Shown one piece after another: positions 47,672 to 59,993 of a stretch of DNA of 64,000 nucleotides. The notes below the pieces were generated by a model. That model was not told the origin of the DNA. It was given only the letters and a program-made list of their open reading frames with translations, and searched no databases. Source of the DNA: Trichopria drosophilae. Lineage: Eukaryota; Arthropoda; Insecta; Hymenoptera; Diapriidae. Each line of letters opens with the position of its first letter. Position 1 is the stretch's first letter. The stretch spans positions 113,635,501 through 113,699,500 of the forward strand of contig CM059585.1 in assembly GCA_030407085.1 (NCBI GenBank), in the 5' to 3' direction. The position numbers and the translations under genes were made by a program.

Positions 47672-48477
47672 CACTGTTAAAAATGTTCTTAAATTTAATA
47701 CATTTTTAATATGCACAAGTAAATTAATTGTAATATCTGGTGTCTTAATTTTAAATGAATATACTCAAATATTAAATATTTAATTGAATGATTGGTTGAT
47801 CGAACGTCTTATCAAACTTAAATTATCAGAAAGTAAAATTCGGACATTAATGAAAGAACGATCGATCAACGAACAGTTGCGTAAAGGATACGTGACCAAA
47901 CTTGAACGGAAACGCGATTGGCTGTTGTCCCTTCTTCATCGAACAATGCTAAATGAAATTATGACCAATGAGGTGCAACTTCCACAGTTTTAAATTCGTG
48001 AAAATGTTTTAAGGAACAAACTTCTTAAATTTCATGACAAATTCTTAATATTTAGTAACATTTATGAAATATGCTTCATAAATTTCTCTTAAATGTCATA
48101 AAATTTTTTGCTGTGTGACATATAAGTCCTTAGACGAACAAATCAACGTCTTATCATCTGATAGAAATAGGCTCATTGCATCAAAACTGAAAAAATAATT
48201 TAGATACTCCTGAATTTCAAAAATTTTTTTTAGATTTTTTCGATTGTTGGTTTCTGATTGGTCAGAAAATTACATTTTGATTAATATTTCGTAGTGACCA
48301 ATCGGGAAAGAGCAAATCACAACTGTTGTTTTAACGGAGTTTTTCGTTTTCTCAGTGACCAATCACAAACGAACAATAATAACCTTCAAATACACGTTAT
48401 GAAAATTAATACACGCGTATATTAATTTTAAAAAAACAACATGTATATTCATTTTGATGTCAATATTTTTAACAGTG
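47672..48477. mobile_element. 806-bp TIR element, CACTGTTAAAAAT termini
   Basis: CACTGTTAAAAATGTT at 47672 and AATATTTTTAACAGTG ending at 48477 are inverted ends. The same termini occur at 20351, and a related hairpin lies at 21302-21420. CACTG/CAGTG ends suggest a Tc1/mariner-like non-autonomous element. The single open frame inside (47784-47993, 69 codons, Lys/Arg/Leu-rich) is unrecognised and too short for a transposase. Confidence 0.65.
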
Positions 48478-49487
48478 CAGTCATGCGGTAATTTTTGCGA
48501 TTAACCTAGAAGTCGCGATTCGTCACGTGGTATAATTTACAGGACCTAATAGTCCGATTGGATGTTGAGGACTTCGCTCCCGTTTCGTAATCCATGGCGT
48601 CGTTCTTCGTAATATCCGTAAATCCGCAACGGAAGGTCGTTCTTGGCGCGCTGTCCCGCGTAATGAGAAATTACCGCGACTTAATGAGTTTCCGTTGACG
48701 AAGAACCAAACGTAAGAAAAGGGAGGCACGAATCATGCACGCGTGCGGCACCGGTAGCCGTCCGGCGGAATGGACGTTCCACCTCAGAGAGAATGTGGCG
48801 CCTTCGTGCGTGCCATGCTATTACGATGCACCAGGCACGAAAGGGTTCGTATACATACGTGTTACGTATGCCGGCCTTAACAACGCATCGACAAACTTGC
48901 CTAAGAGAGAGAGACAGAAGAGAACGACCTTGTAACCACTAGTGCCGGTCGTGCATGTACCTACCACCCTCTCTGAGCATCGCGATTTCAATCCATGCTA
49001 GTGCAAGTGGCGGCGAAAGTGCGCAGACACGCATCGCGTACATACTTGCATACATTTCGCGTTGCCGGCGCCGTGGGTCATTTTCCCGACTGGGGCGTTT
49101 AATTCGCGTAAGGAGGCGGAACGCTGCGATCCTCCCTTCGGTTCGCGCCGAACGGAGATTAAGGCTGAAAGAACGTGGCGCGAGAAACGTTTCATTAGTT
49201 GTTGCGTGGCATGAACGCAAAGTTCAAGGATTAACGTGCAATGTACTTCGCAGGATGCGTCGTGGAAAATACTTTATTACGTTGTATGCGCTAAAAAAGT
49301 GACATTACGGGAGAAATCCTTAATGTACTTATTTTGCGGATCTTTCAATCCGCGATGGACTCGCGTAGATTAAGGTTAACAGCGTGACCGACAGGGAATT
49401 GTTTCATTGCTCTTGTTTCAGCGAATTTGGATCTCGAACGAGAATATTCAAGCACGAGTCTTAACTAAGAACAATTCTTTGTTATCT
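48478..49487. other. GC-richer unique block
   Basis: 48.5-49.3 kb is one of the most GC-containing parts of the window, with overlapping frames on both strands (up to 115 codons, Arg-rich), which is typical of high-GC chance frames. A GA-rich run occurs at 48905-48923. TCTTGTTTCAG|CGAATTTG at 49422 resembles an acceptor next to the following repeat. No gene can be supported; promoter or enhancer activity is possible. Confidence 0.35.
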
Positions 49488-50030
49488 AATAGTTCAAATT
49501 GCTCAATGTCGTTCAAAGATGGGATGAATTGCGTTCAAAAACCGAATCGCCGAATTTGTCAAACTCACAAACTTCAACAGGCGATATCTCAGTGACCAAA
49601 AACAATTTTCCAAGTTTAAAAACGGACTTTGAAGGGCAAAACCAGTACTTTGAGATACCATGATGATCGTTTTGAAAACAAATCTGTCTTGAAGTTACAG
49701 CACCTCAAATGTACCCAAAAAATGTACTTTTTGCACTTTTATGTTAATATATCTCAAAAACCTGACGTATAGGGGCTATTCTGAAGTCGGATTCGAATTC
49801 AGCGCGTCAAATACCTTTGGAAAATATCTTCTTGTTCTTGGTTCTGCAATTTTCTCAAATTTTGTCGGCCTGTCTTATTCATCACCATTTAAAATATAAA
49901 TCCAATATCTTGATACGTGTCCCCTGAGAATTACACTGGTCGAAGGGGATTCATTACATGTCACAAATGTCTCCAGACTTTATAAGTAAAACCAAATTAC
50001 CATAGTGAAGGGTTCTTATAAGCAGTAAGA
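49488..50030. repeat. Dispersed repeat, longer copy
   Basis: Starts AATAGTTCAAATTGCTCAAT and ends GGGTTCTTATAAGCAGTAAGA. Both ends recur in order at 52129-52350. The middle contains ATATCTCAAAAACCTGACGT and TCGGATTCGAATTCAGCGCG, matching the foldback units at 17.7-20.2 kb and the repeat at 1243-1522, so it is one superfamily. Confidence 0.75.
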
Positions 50031-50333
50031 CCCTAATAGCACATGAACCTTACAAGGTTACAATAACCTTAAATTACGAAGTTGTAACATTAGCTGGAGT
50101 TAAAAAATCTTTAAATAACCTTACGTGCACCTTACATAACATGAACACAATCGCCGAAATTCCTCCCAGGGACATTCTAGGATAAGGTTAATTTAAGGTT
50201 TTTTGACATTAATACAACATTATCAAAACCTACTAAATTTTAATTTAACCTTATATGAAAAGGGTGGTAATGAAGGTGATTCAGTCGGGTCGGCCTATAG
50301 GGTAGTAAATCTACGCTAATAAATGTAAATTAA

Positions 50334-51205
50334 GGTAGCTAGACCCTAAACACCTATTATTCAAGAAGTTTTTGAAACTTTCAGTAAAACTAATTTGAAT
50401 AACAATGCGTATGTCTGTTAAATTTGAACAATTTTGACCGTTTAGTTCCCGCGATATAATCAATCAAAAATCGCATGTTTTTACATAGATCAGTATGGTA
50501 GCCATGATGAAAGTTGTCGAAAAAATCCCGATTCGATACAAATTTTCTTATAGCATAAAACCTACTGTCAAGATCTTGACGAAAAACTAGTCTGAAGTAA
50601 TTGAAGTAATGAGGAATCACAATTTGAAAGTCGTAAACATTGACCGTTTAAAAAAAAGTTCGACTTGATCAAAAATCCAACTTCAGAAATTTCTCGGGAT
50701 TTGTCATACGATACAGAATAGACGGCAACGTCGCATTTATGAGATCATTCTTTGTTTTTGCGCGCGAGTATTAGAATATACATACGTACTTTTATTGGTG
50801 AGTTTAGCATGAAAACCACTGTAGATAACGTAATATAAATAAAATACACATACGCGTATTCATAAAATATGTAATAGATATGTAGACATTTTCGTTTTCT
50901 GTATACGACCACATTAAATAAAATACGAAAACAAACTCTGTTTCGATCCACAGCGGAGTATGTACATACCTGTGTTTAAATCGCGCTTTGCTGATAAAAT
51001 GCGACGTTGCCACTATTTCTGTACTACGTTATTCACTAGATTAATTTTTTCTTTCCATTAATTTAATTTAGTATGTATTTGATATTTGAATGACATAAGA
51101 CTAATTATTTATTTATAATTAGATTTTACATATTGGTATTGAGGTTATGTTTTTACACTTTATAGTTACATCGTTTTTGACTTGCACAGTTGGGGTCTAG
51201 CTACC
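50334..51205. mobile_element. 872-bp TTAA-flanked nested element
   Basis: TTAA-GGTAGCTAGACCCTAA at the left mirrors TTGGGGTCTAGCTACC-TTAA at the right. A TTAA duplication and short TIRs fit a non-autonomous piggyBac-type element, although the first TIR bases (GGT) are not the usual CCC. No open frame above 76 codons and no transposase motif. It is inserted inside the 2.08-kb element, so it is the younger of the two. Confidence 0.65.
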
Positions 51206-51429
51206 TTAAGATGATTGAATAGATTTTTCAAAATTTGGATTATGTACCAGAAATTCAACTTACTTTCTTCGCTCTCTTAAAAAACACCAAAGTTATTAAT
51301 TGAGAATTATCGGAGGATTTTTTAGAATAAGCAAAATTTCATCAATTCTGAATTAATTTCGTTGATATTTTGTTTTTAAGAGATCCAAAAATAATTATAA
51401 AATCTGCAAATAAAAATATTGATTTCTAA

Positions 51430-51655
51430 TTCGTCGTGAAAACGTCGTGAAAGTTCCCCCGACACAAAAAGTAGAAGTGGTGAAATCGCCCTCCAGCCGG
51501 AGTTTTCGGTGTCGCTTCGCTGTCCACACTTCAAGGAACGCGGGCGCTACTTCATTCGCGGTTGGGCGAAACGCTCCTAGCGGCTGCGGCCGGAACTCAA
51601 AGGCTGGGTTTCCCAGGAGATTCGACTTCACTGCTGAGTCGATTGGAATCTCCTT
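51430..51655. other. GC-rich insert inside the 2.08-kb element
   Basis: About 220 bases of clearly higher GC in AT-rich surroundings, ending in a hairpin (GGAGATTCGACT / AGTCGATTGGAATCTCC, 51616-51653). Frames are open on both strands (71 and 78 codons) but unrecognised. It could be captured DNA or a SINE-like insert. Confidence 0.35.
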
Positions 51656-52128
51656 AAATTAATATTTAGATATAGTTTTGATTTGTATTATTTATGTTAT
51701 TTGTTATATATTGTTTATTATATTATAAAGATACTTTCAAAAATCGAAAACTAATTTCTAAATGTCAATTTTGTTGAAAAACACCTCTTTACGAAACTAT
51801 TTATCAATCCTATATGTTATTTTCTCCCTATTTAAGTAGCATCTTTTTTCACCGCGAGTTGTTGCTTCCGTATTTATACCTTCTAAGACGAATGATTGGC
51901 AACACCATAAAATTAAACTTAATAGTATATTGTGTATACATTTCAGTAATGTTATAGATTAAACATTATTGGAAAATTAGTGGCATATTATATTAACATT
52001 ACACATTAAAGTACATTTCTGGAAACATTTTATTAACGTTATGACAATGTTTCGTTTATGCTTTAACGTTGTAACCTTCCTGTAACATTAACTCAAGGTT
52101 CTGTGCTATTAGGGTTTTTTTTTTTACC

Positions 52129-52350
52129 TAAAAGTTCAAATTGCTCAATGTCATTCAAAGATGGGATGAACCGCGTTTTGATGACATCACCATATCATTA
52201 TTCATCAACATTTAAAATATAAATCCAATATCTTGATGTGTTCTCCGATAATTACTCTATTCCAGGGGATTCATTACATGTCACAAATGTCTCCGGACTT
52301 TATGAGTAAAACCAAATTACCATAGTGAAGGGTTCCTAGAAGCAGTAAGA
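52129..52350. repeat. Dispersed repeat, internally deleted copy
   Basis: Matches the two ends of 49488-50030 in the same orientation (TTCAAATTGCTCAATGTC; GATTCATTACATGTCACAAA; AGCAGTAAGA) but lacks about 320 bases of the middle. With the longer copy it brackets the 2.08-kb TIR element. Confidence 0.75.
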
Positions 52351-55300
52351 GTAATAAAAAAATGAAATCCCATACAAAGGAATAAAGGATGCTGGTATGC
52401 TTCCACATCACAGATTCTTTGGTTTAAGACTATTTCTCGGGAGAAGCAATTGTCATTCGAAGCTTTATTCCACTTGTTGCGTTCTAGTGCGCGTAAATAA
52501 AACCCTGACGGGTATACCTTGGAGCAATTCCATGTTTAGAGACTTTTCGAGAAGCGATTTGAAGATCCGCGCATACCTTTATAGCATCAAAACGGAAAAT
52601 GCACCGACGGATATGCCATAATCGGGGCGATGTAGACGGGCTCCCTTTTACTGAAAGAATAAAAGATTTCTCAGTAAAACGGACCATGACCTTGGCAATG
52701 AACAGAGGCTGGATGTAAACACCGCAGAATCCTTAGGTTTCCTTTATTGTTGTTATGCTATAAAAAAGCAGATGACAGAACTAATTATTACAGCATTCCG
52801 AACTGAATAAAGATGGTCGAATGTGTTGCAGCCCTTTTCTAGGTAGTAAAGCAGTGACGAACACATTCCAGAGGTGACGGTACTCTTCCATAGCTGTGGC
52901 GAAAAATGGTGTGACTGCAATAAAGCAGCGGCCATAAGGTACGGCACTTCCTTGGTACGTTGGGTTCGAAAAATATGCAACACTGGCAGATTCGCATCTT
53001 CCGGTGTTCACGGAACGGCTAGTGCACTGATGTAAGACAGGCCTCCTGCGCGTAGCGAAAGTACTTAGATTTATGCACGATTAGGTCCGCAGGGACGCTG
53101 TATATGCGCCGGAGACGCTGGGAAACGATATCAAATTTCTCTGGGGCGACTTTACATGCCGGTCGGTTCCTTCCTTACGGCTACGGTTCGAGCTTGTACA
53201 TGCAGCACGGTTGCGGACAAGAACCCAGGATCATCCGTGTTCGAATGCATATGCATAGATGCAAATAGGGACTGTTCGCGTTCGCCCCCGAGCAGCCCGA
53301 TTCGTCGATAAATCACTTAAGGTGGCTTCAAAGTTGCAGCTTCACGAGTGACAAGGATCGGAACATTCGCCCTCGGGAAACTCCCGTTTCACGGAACTGC
53401 TACTAATGTCGCTCCTGATCGATTGCAACTGGCCTAAGACCGTTGAAATTTCATACTGTTCCCAGATTAACTTCAGCTCTTGGAAGACCTTATTGGCCAG
53501 TAGGTTTCTATTTGTACTTCGCCGGAACCTTTACATGCCTTACCGATTCGAACAATCAGCTATTTTTACAATAAACATCCTCCAGGTATCGATATGATTG
53601 CCGTATTCGACTAATACATCGTTAAACGTGGTTGACATGTACTAATGAACTACAAATAACGTTATTCTGAATTGTTCCGATTGGAAAGAAGAACATCGGC
53701 ATTTCAGTAACGATCTTTTGAAGAAGAATAATGAGAAAATGCATACTTAGAAGATTTCAAAATATATACGAACAACCAACCATCGCGCAAGCTTGCGTTA
53801 TATAAACTGCAGAATGATAGCATTTGAAATAGTTGATAGACTCAGAGCAAAACAGCCTGAGGATGACCTAAATTATACCATGTCAAAGTTGTCGCTGAAT
53901 ATTTGTATGGATTTTACTGCAAAATGAAAATAATGCTGAAGTGTTTTACGAAATCATCGGTTTACTGTCTGACTCGTCTGGACACGCCTTATCGTGGCAC
54001 ACCATCTTCAAAGTTCATCAATAAGGCTGCCGACAAAATGTACCATGTAATTGTGTGCGTTGACGAGAATCTGCGTTCCCTCTAGCACAGAATGTATACC
54101 TGCGCGATAAGAAGTAATAAAGCCATAAATAATGAAATTGCTTGAGGCAATTGATGCAATTGCTACCCGCACGGAAACAATGATTATGAGGAAACTTGCC
54201 AACATTAAAAAAATAGGACCTTTAAAGATTATTTAACGCGACTAACATACTTATTAAACATTACTTTAAATGCACACTGAAAAGTTGCAGAATATCCTTT
54301 TTTTAGTTGTAAATCACTCAATAATCGTGTTATTTGTAGAAGTACAGAAAAATTTACACGTAAAGATTTTACTTGCTCCTTGAGTCAGCAAAATGAACTA
54401 CCCACTTAACCTCGGAATGGTTGCGGCGCACTTGGAAGAAATGTTAGCTACTCATTGAAAATCAATGACGATGCATTTGTTCGCATCCAAAGAGTAAAAG
54501 TGCATCGGTACGTTGCACATTAGACCTGCAATTAGCGTCACTCTTAAGCGTTGGGGATGTTCCGTCATAAAAAAAGATGAAGTTATCCTTTTCTTCCTTC
54601 AAACGCCAGTGACGAATGATGTTTGCTTGACTAGCTTACGACTCGCATTATCATTCTTTACAGCCTAATTGATTGTATACAAATACAGAAATATAAATTT
54701 TTCACACACAAATGGATTTATAAAAATAAGTAGAATAAATAGGTTAAACGTATTTCTAACTCCAGATAAATAATACAGAAGATATGTACCGTTTGCGACT
54801 GTCCATATTCGAGTATAACGTATCTTCATCCTAAATGCAATGATCCACATTCAGAGGTAACCGAGACCTGCCTATCTACTGTGTCACTGTTACTGCAGTA
54901 GCGGTACCGGTAGTGCCTCTACTGCAGATTTATTGCATTACGGTTGGTATTCTATCACTGCCATTTCGTATTATTTATCAAAACCATACGTTTGAACGAT
55001 AAAATATATTTCTAATTTCGAGCCAAACGAATGCCTTATATCATAAGTTCGTTTAACATTTAATAAACCTTAAAAACGTTGAATAAAAATATTTTCTATA
55101 TTTTGGTGAGTTGTAGACCATCTACTTGTAAGAATTTTAATAGAAACGACCGATGATTACGCAAAAAAACTTTTCTTTTGGAGTTCAATCCATCTGAAAA
55201 TGATCTTTTTGGACAACCATTCAAATTGGTTAGCTCTGGTTAACAGTAAAGTCATGTTTTTGAGAAATTAAAATCAATTAGTCATTATAAATTATAAATA

Positions 55301-58300
55301 ATAAAATTCTATGATGAAGTTTACAATCATTCAAAACCGCATAAATCCAAAACAATTATTTATTCAAGCGATGCAATTATCGTCAAGGGAAACGATGACA
55401 GCCACGAGGGTCTTCGCGAAATCTGAGTTTAATTTATCGGTATTTAGTCGCGGATGACGATGAATGGCGGTTATTTCAAAGAAAGAATTACGCGGGTCCC
55501 GCATGATCAAAGGGACGCGATTGTCCGTGCCGATTGTAACTTCGAAGAATTACGCTAAGAGATAAATATCACTTTTTCAGGCTAGGTACCTTAGTAGCTT
55601 TCGACGTAACATATGGGGAACGCCCGTACACATACGTACGCTACTCGAGACCTACCGTAACCTCAAAATAAACATTATACATTTGAAATTCCACGGTTGA
55701 ACGCCGCGCCTGGCAATTACAAATTGTTTAACTCCCATCGAGCTTAGGGTCTCCGATTTCCAATCGGATAATTCCGCCAGAGGAAATTGTCACGCAGAAT
55801 TTAGACGTCACGTAATCGGCGATCTAGAAACATTATTTTCGTTTTCGTTTGCGTCGTTTTGCATATTTGCAAGCAATGGTTACACAGGTCAAGGTTACTA
55901 TGAATATCCGGAATAAAATCATTGGTTCTTAAATTTTTGCATTAAAATTCTTTTCATATTTGCACACAAATATTTCAAAAATACCTTTATTAAGAAAAGG
56001 TTTGCATCTTTGATAGTTTCTTCACGCGTTTATTGCGCGGTAGCTTGAAGACGACTTCTAACATTTTCCTATTCGTACACCGCGAATTTATGCAACGAGA
56101 AAATGTTATTCAAGAACAATTATGTTGCTAACTAGAGTTTCCTAGTTTTTGCCGTTTAAACGCCTCCTGCTCCACGTATTCGTTCCTTTTTATTTCTAGG
56201 GTTGCAGGGCAAATACCTTTCCGCACATTTCCCACAGGGCTTCTCGACTACGACGATACGAGTGTGTAATCTTCATCGTGGCGAATCGTTGGTTACGCCT
56301 GGATTTCCGGTCTACTGAACATTTCTATACCCAGGCGTTCATTTTCTCAAGGTCTTTCTAAAGGCAGAGGAAAGGGGAACTTTATATTTTTTTCAAATAT
56401 TCATTTTTTGCTTTGCGAACCATAGCGACAATTGCCTGCGATATCGAACGATCTAAAGATGCGACACATTCAAGCGTATCGTTACCATCTTCAAATTATA
56501 CAAGCGATAAAATTTATAAAAAAATATTAGGGTTTATATTTTAATCACGAGGAAAACATCAGTAAGTCTACATTTTTCGTAAATTCATGAATCGACTGAT
56601 TCAGTCATAGATAACAGATTAGATTGTTAAATCTGCATTGTTTACATGAGCGATATCGACAATTACGAGATAGCGATACCCGTTGTTAAATCTTACGGAA
56701 TTGTTGGACTGAACTCTTTAGTACTTGTTAAAATTTGTTTTCTTGTTTTGATTTTTTGTGACTTTCTCTTTGATATTTACAGCAGATAAAAGTTTTGATT
56801 GTCACAGTAACTGCACGCTAACGAATCCATGCTGTCGAAAGCAACTGGGTCGTAACGAACCGAAAAAAACTTTTAATGACAAAAAGTTGCGATGGATAAA
56901 ATTATCCCCAGTGATTTAAATTCCTTGGGATTATAAAGCATTGTTATGAAAACATTTCGTTATCTATTGTTGGATAAATAGAGGAAATGAAGAAAGCAGA
57001 CATTAATCAGTGTATACTTACTAATAACAAAATGTTATTGAAATAAATTACAAATGTAGGGAAATGTCTGATTTGCGATTACGTTAAAGAATTATCTGAT
57101 GTCACAAAATCATAAAGACGAAATATTGGATAAAAAGAAACTGCTTTCAAAATAATGCAGGGAGTCGATGAAAATGATAAAAATAGTTTCAGGATGGAAA
57201 ATTAGGAAATTCTCTTCCGACAGCATTCTTTCGAAAACATGTTTTAGATATTAATTAACGATATTGTTCCACGTGGTTTTTAAATAAACCCCCGGGTACA
57301 TCTCGAAAATTTATTATGCGATCTATTTCACTGTGTTATCGCACTGCATGACCGGTTTTACGTTTTTGTAACCAGGATTGGAAAAATTCACAGGCAGAAG
57401 AAACTGGAAGAAGGATTTTTTCGATCCTGAATCGAGCGTATCGCTTTTCCACGACTGCCGTCCTCACATTCCATATTTTATTTCATTGTCGCCATTAAAA
57501 CTGAGGAGGAAGAAATATCAGCGGCATCGGCCTGGAAAAGTAGAAAAACAGGAAATGCGAAAAAGAGGAAACCGAATGTAAGCGTTATGCAAAAGGCTTA
57601 TCCAATCCTGCGTAGTCCTTTTGTTTTTCTTGCACATCTCCTTCTATTTCTTCATCCTCGCGTTTATTCCCCTCCTGAGCGTCCGTTCCAGCCGTGAGTC
57701 TAGTAATAAATATTCCTAATAAAAGGAGTTTTCAATTAGAACAAATTATTCTCTCCGTTTAATTAAGCACGCCAATAATAATTTATACCCGGTACAAGTA
57801 GCAATCTCGGCACGCCTTTTTATTTTAATAAAATATATTTAGAATTTACCTTCGTTTACGATTCCCTCGGCGTCGGAACGTTATCGTGGAGCGCTACATC
57901 GTAGATACTGCAATTACGGGGCGTAATAAGGATGTACGTTTATTTCAAGGTTTGACGAAATAGTTGTGATAAAGCGAAAAATTAATGACGAAATAAATTC
58001 AATGCGTAGGATCAGGAAAATTTACCCTGAGGACGATTTTCAAGGTAGCTTTTAAAATGAGAACCGTTATCGCAGGTGACAGTTTTATACTTTTTCGCAA
58101 AAAGTCATCAGTGCCGGTAACGGCCTTTCGAGTGCAGTTATTACAATGATTACAGCTTCCAAGTGTAATTGCACGTAATGCTAGAGCAGAACGTTTGGAA
58201 AACTGTTCGTTTAATGTAAAAAATCTGCGCAGAATTTATTGTTGTATCTTTAAGAAAATATAATACAAATATTTATTCAATGAAATATTCAAACAATTAC

Positions 58301-58559
58301 ATTGAGGACTCTTTACAACTTTATAACTTTCTTGTGAATTTCTAATTCTGTCATGGTAAACTAAAAATCCTGTACGGTAATTCTTCTTTAAATAATTAAA
58401 GCCATTCGCTAGTATTTATTTGTCCTGGTGCAAAAATAACAAGGCTATATTATTTGTAAGTTTTGATGACTAAGTCATTTATTATTATATAAAATTGCAG
58501 TTATAAAGAGACGAAAATTGGTTTTAACTAGAGAACTATGAAACGGGGAATAAAGCGAT
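52351..58559. other. Long intronic stretch without supported genes
   Basis: Alternates between complex GC-containing blocks (52.4-53.6, 55.4-55.85, 56.15-56.35, 57.3-57.7, 57.85-57.95 kb) and AT-rich DNA. Acceptor-like TTTTTATTTCTAG at 56201 has no matching donor. The longest frames are 60-76 codons, unrecognised. Confidence 0.35.
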
Positions 58560-58574
58560 CGCCACCTGGTGGCG
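58560..58574. promoter_or_regulatory. CTCF-like palindrome CGCCACCTGGTGGCG
   Basis: A perfect 7-bp palindrome around a central T. Its core CCACCTGGTGGC differs by one base from the insect/vertebrate CTCF core CCAC.AGGTGGC. It could be an insulator site within the giant intron or the end of a dispersed repeat (compare 281-295 and 26211). Confidence 0.3.
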
Positions 58575-59540
58575 AAAAGCCAAACTTAATAGCATGCTCC
58601 AGCAGAATAAATGTTTTTATGAAAATATAATAATTTTAAGAGACGGTTCATGAAAATTGCAAACTTTGTTTTCTTTCACCTAAATTTCTTAGCAACCTTC
58701 GCGAACTATTCGTTGCCATTGGTGACTTATCCGGTTTGACAGTGCTATAACTAAACCGAAATAAAATCCTAAATAATTTATTTTTGCCAACTTATCTTCA
58801 AACTTACATGACATTAAAATGAAAATTATCTGGAAATGATGAAAGTGATGTATCAAATTAATTGCAAGTACCATTGTATGTCACGTTCTACATTTTCATA
58901 AAAGCCGCATTCCAAGTCTATGATTACCAAACATAAAAACACCGAAGTAGGATACAAAATACATTAAAACAAATTTATTAATTTGGTCCGTCAGTAGACA
59001 CAGTCGACAACATCACAACCAATCCCATTCCAGTCCGTTGGTAATCATATTATGAAGGCGCGTGTTGTAAACATTGTAGCACAAATTCTTCCATGACATT
59101 AACGTGCATTAAACGTTTAAACTCATTAATTCGTGAAAAAATAGCATTCCACATTCTGGCAAGACGACCTTCACAGCCCGTCATTACACCTGACGTGGTC
59201 AAAAAAGTAGGATACGAAATATCGAAATGGGCTTTTCATCATTCCTCGCTATAAAATAAAAAATGACGGTAATAGTCGGGAGAATGGAGTCGTGTAAAAG
59301 CTTTAATAACCATAGAATTAGACGTTTTGAACCGGTGAAATAATCGTTTTCAATCGTAAAAGCATTCCGCGTTCCTTTTGCAACGGGGGGAAGTACCCCA
59401 AGTGAAATAAAATGTCGTCAATTACCAATGTAGATTGTCCGTGACACGATCTACGACTCGATTTGCGGCGCGAATTCTTGGACGCCTCGACTTAATGAAC
59501 ACGGCGGTCTATAATGGACCGACTGCCGATGTTAACAGAT
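58575..59540. other. Intronic stretch, nothing supported
   Basis: AT-rich to 59.3 kb, then GC-richer. No gene or repeat seen. Confidence 0.35.
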
Positions 59541-59555
59541 TAACCTAACCTAACC
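59541..59555. repeat. Short telomere-like (CCTAA)n tract
   Basis: TAACCTAACCTAACC, equal to the TTAGG insect telomere repeat in reverse. Only about two and a half units. Similar short tracts occur near 28163 and 37797. Confidence 0.5.
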
Positions 59556-59629
59556 TTAAGATAAGCTTCAGGTCCGCGTCGTGGTTGAGGTCGATCTCAA
59601 AGAGCTAAAATGTTCTTGGCGACATTTTC

Positions 59630-59880
59630 TTCGTTGGTGTGCTACCTCTTTAATTCTTTGCCCTCTTGTCTCTTTTTCGATCCTTCGCTCGCTCACTCGC
59701 TCAATCACTCATTCTCGTTCGCTTTGTTTTTCTTGTTTGTACCGCCTCTTTTCTACCCATCTCCCTTACTGTCACTTTCTTTTTTCACTCTTTCTTTCCG
59801 TCTCTCGCGTGTTGCTGATTTTTCCGATCGGTTCACTCTTGGAGCGGATCTCCCCTGCATCTCCTTTTTGCGTCTCTTTA
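59630..59880. repeat. Pyrimidine-rich (CT) low-complexity block
   Basis: Strongly biased to C and T on the + strand, including CGCTCGCTCACTCGCTCA near 59690. Read in reverse it is GAGCGAGC/GAGA-rich, as in GAGA-factor-bound regulatory DNA. Both overlapping Ser/Leu/Phe-rich frames (59581-59907 and 59610-59993) follow from this bias and are not called as genes. Confidence 0.5.
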
Positions 59881-59993
59881 TTATGCCTCCGCCTCTTTTG
59901 TGGCTGATGCAAATGGGCGGACGCGAGTCCCGCGGTGTTCTTCAAGGACGATTCTCGCGCGACACGGACGTTTCCGAGGGGAGGTCGGAATGA

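Larger units (their letters stand above)
50031..52114. mobile_element. 2.08-kb TIR element (CCCTAATAGCACA termini)
   Basis: CCCTAATAGCACATGAACCTT at the left is the reverse complement of AAGGTTCTGTGCTATTAGGG at the right, with one indel. Subterminal GGTTACAA/TTGTAACC and AACATTA words are repeated near both ends. No transposase frame remains. It contains the TTAA-flanked element at 50334-51205 and a GC-rich insert near 51430-51655. A clean target duplication is not visible. Confidence 0.7.

Noticed and set aside
50738..50760. bantam-like microRNA seed (TGAGATCATT)
   Set aside because: Similarity stops after the seed and the flanks do not fold into a precursor hairpin; it lies inside the TTAA element.
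59581..59993. Overlapping forward frames of 108 and 127 codons, hydrophobic and Ser-rich
   Set aside because: They arise from the pyrimidine-rich block: the membrane-like composition is a by-product of CT bias.
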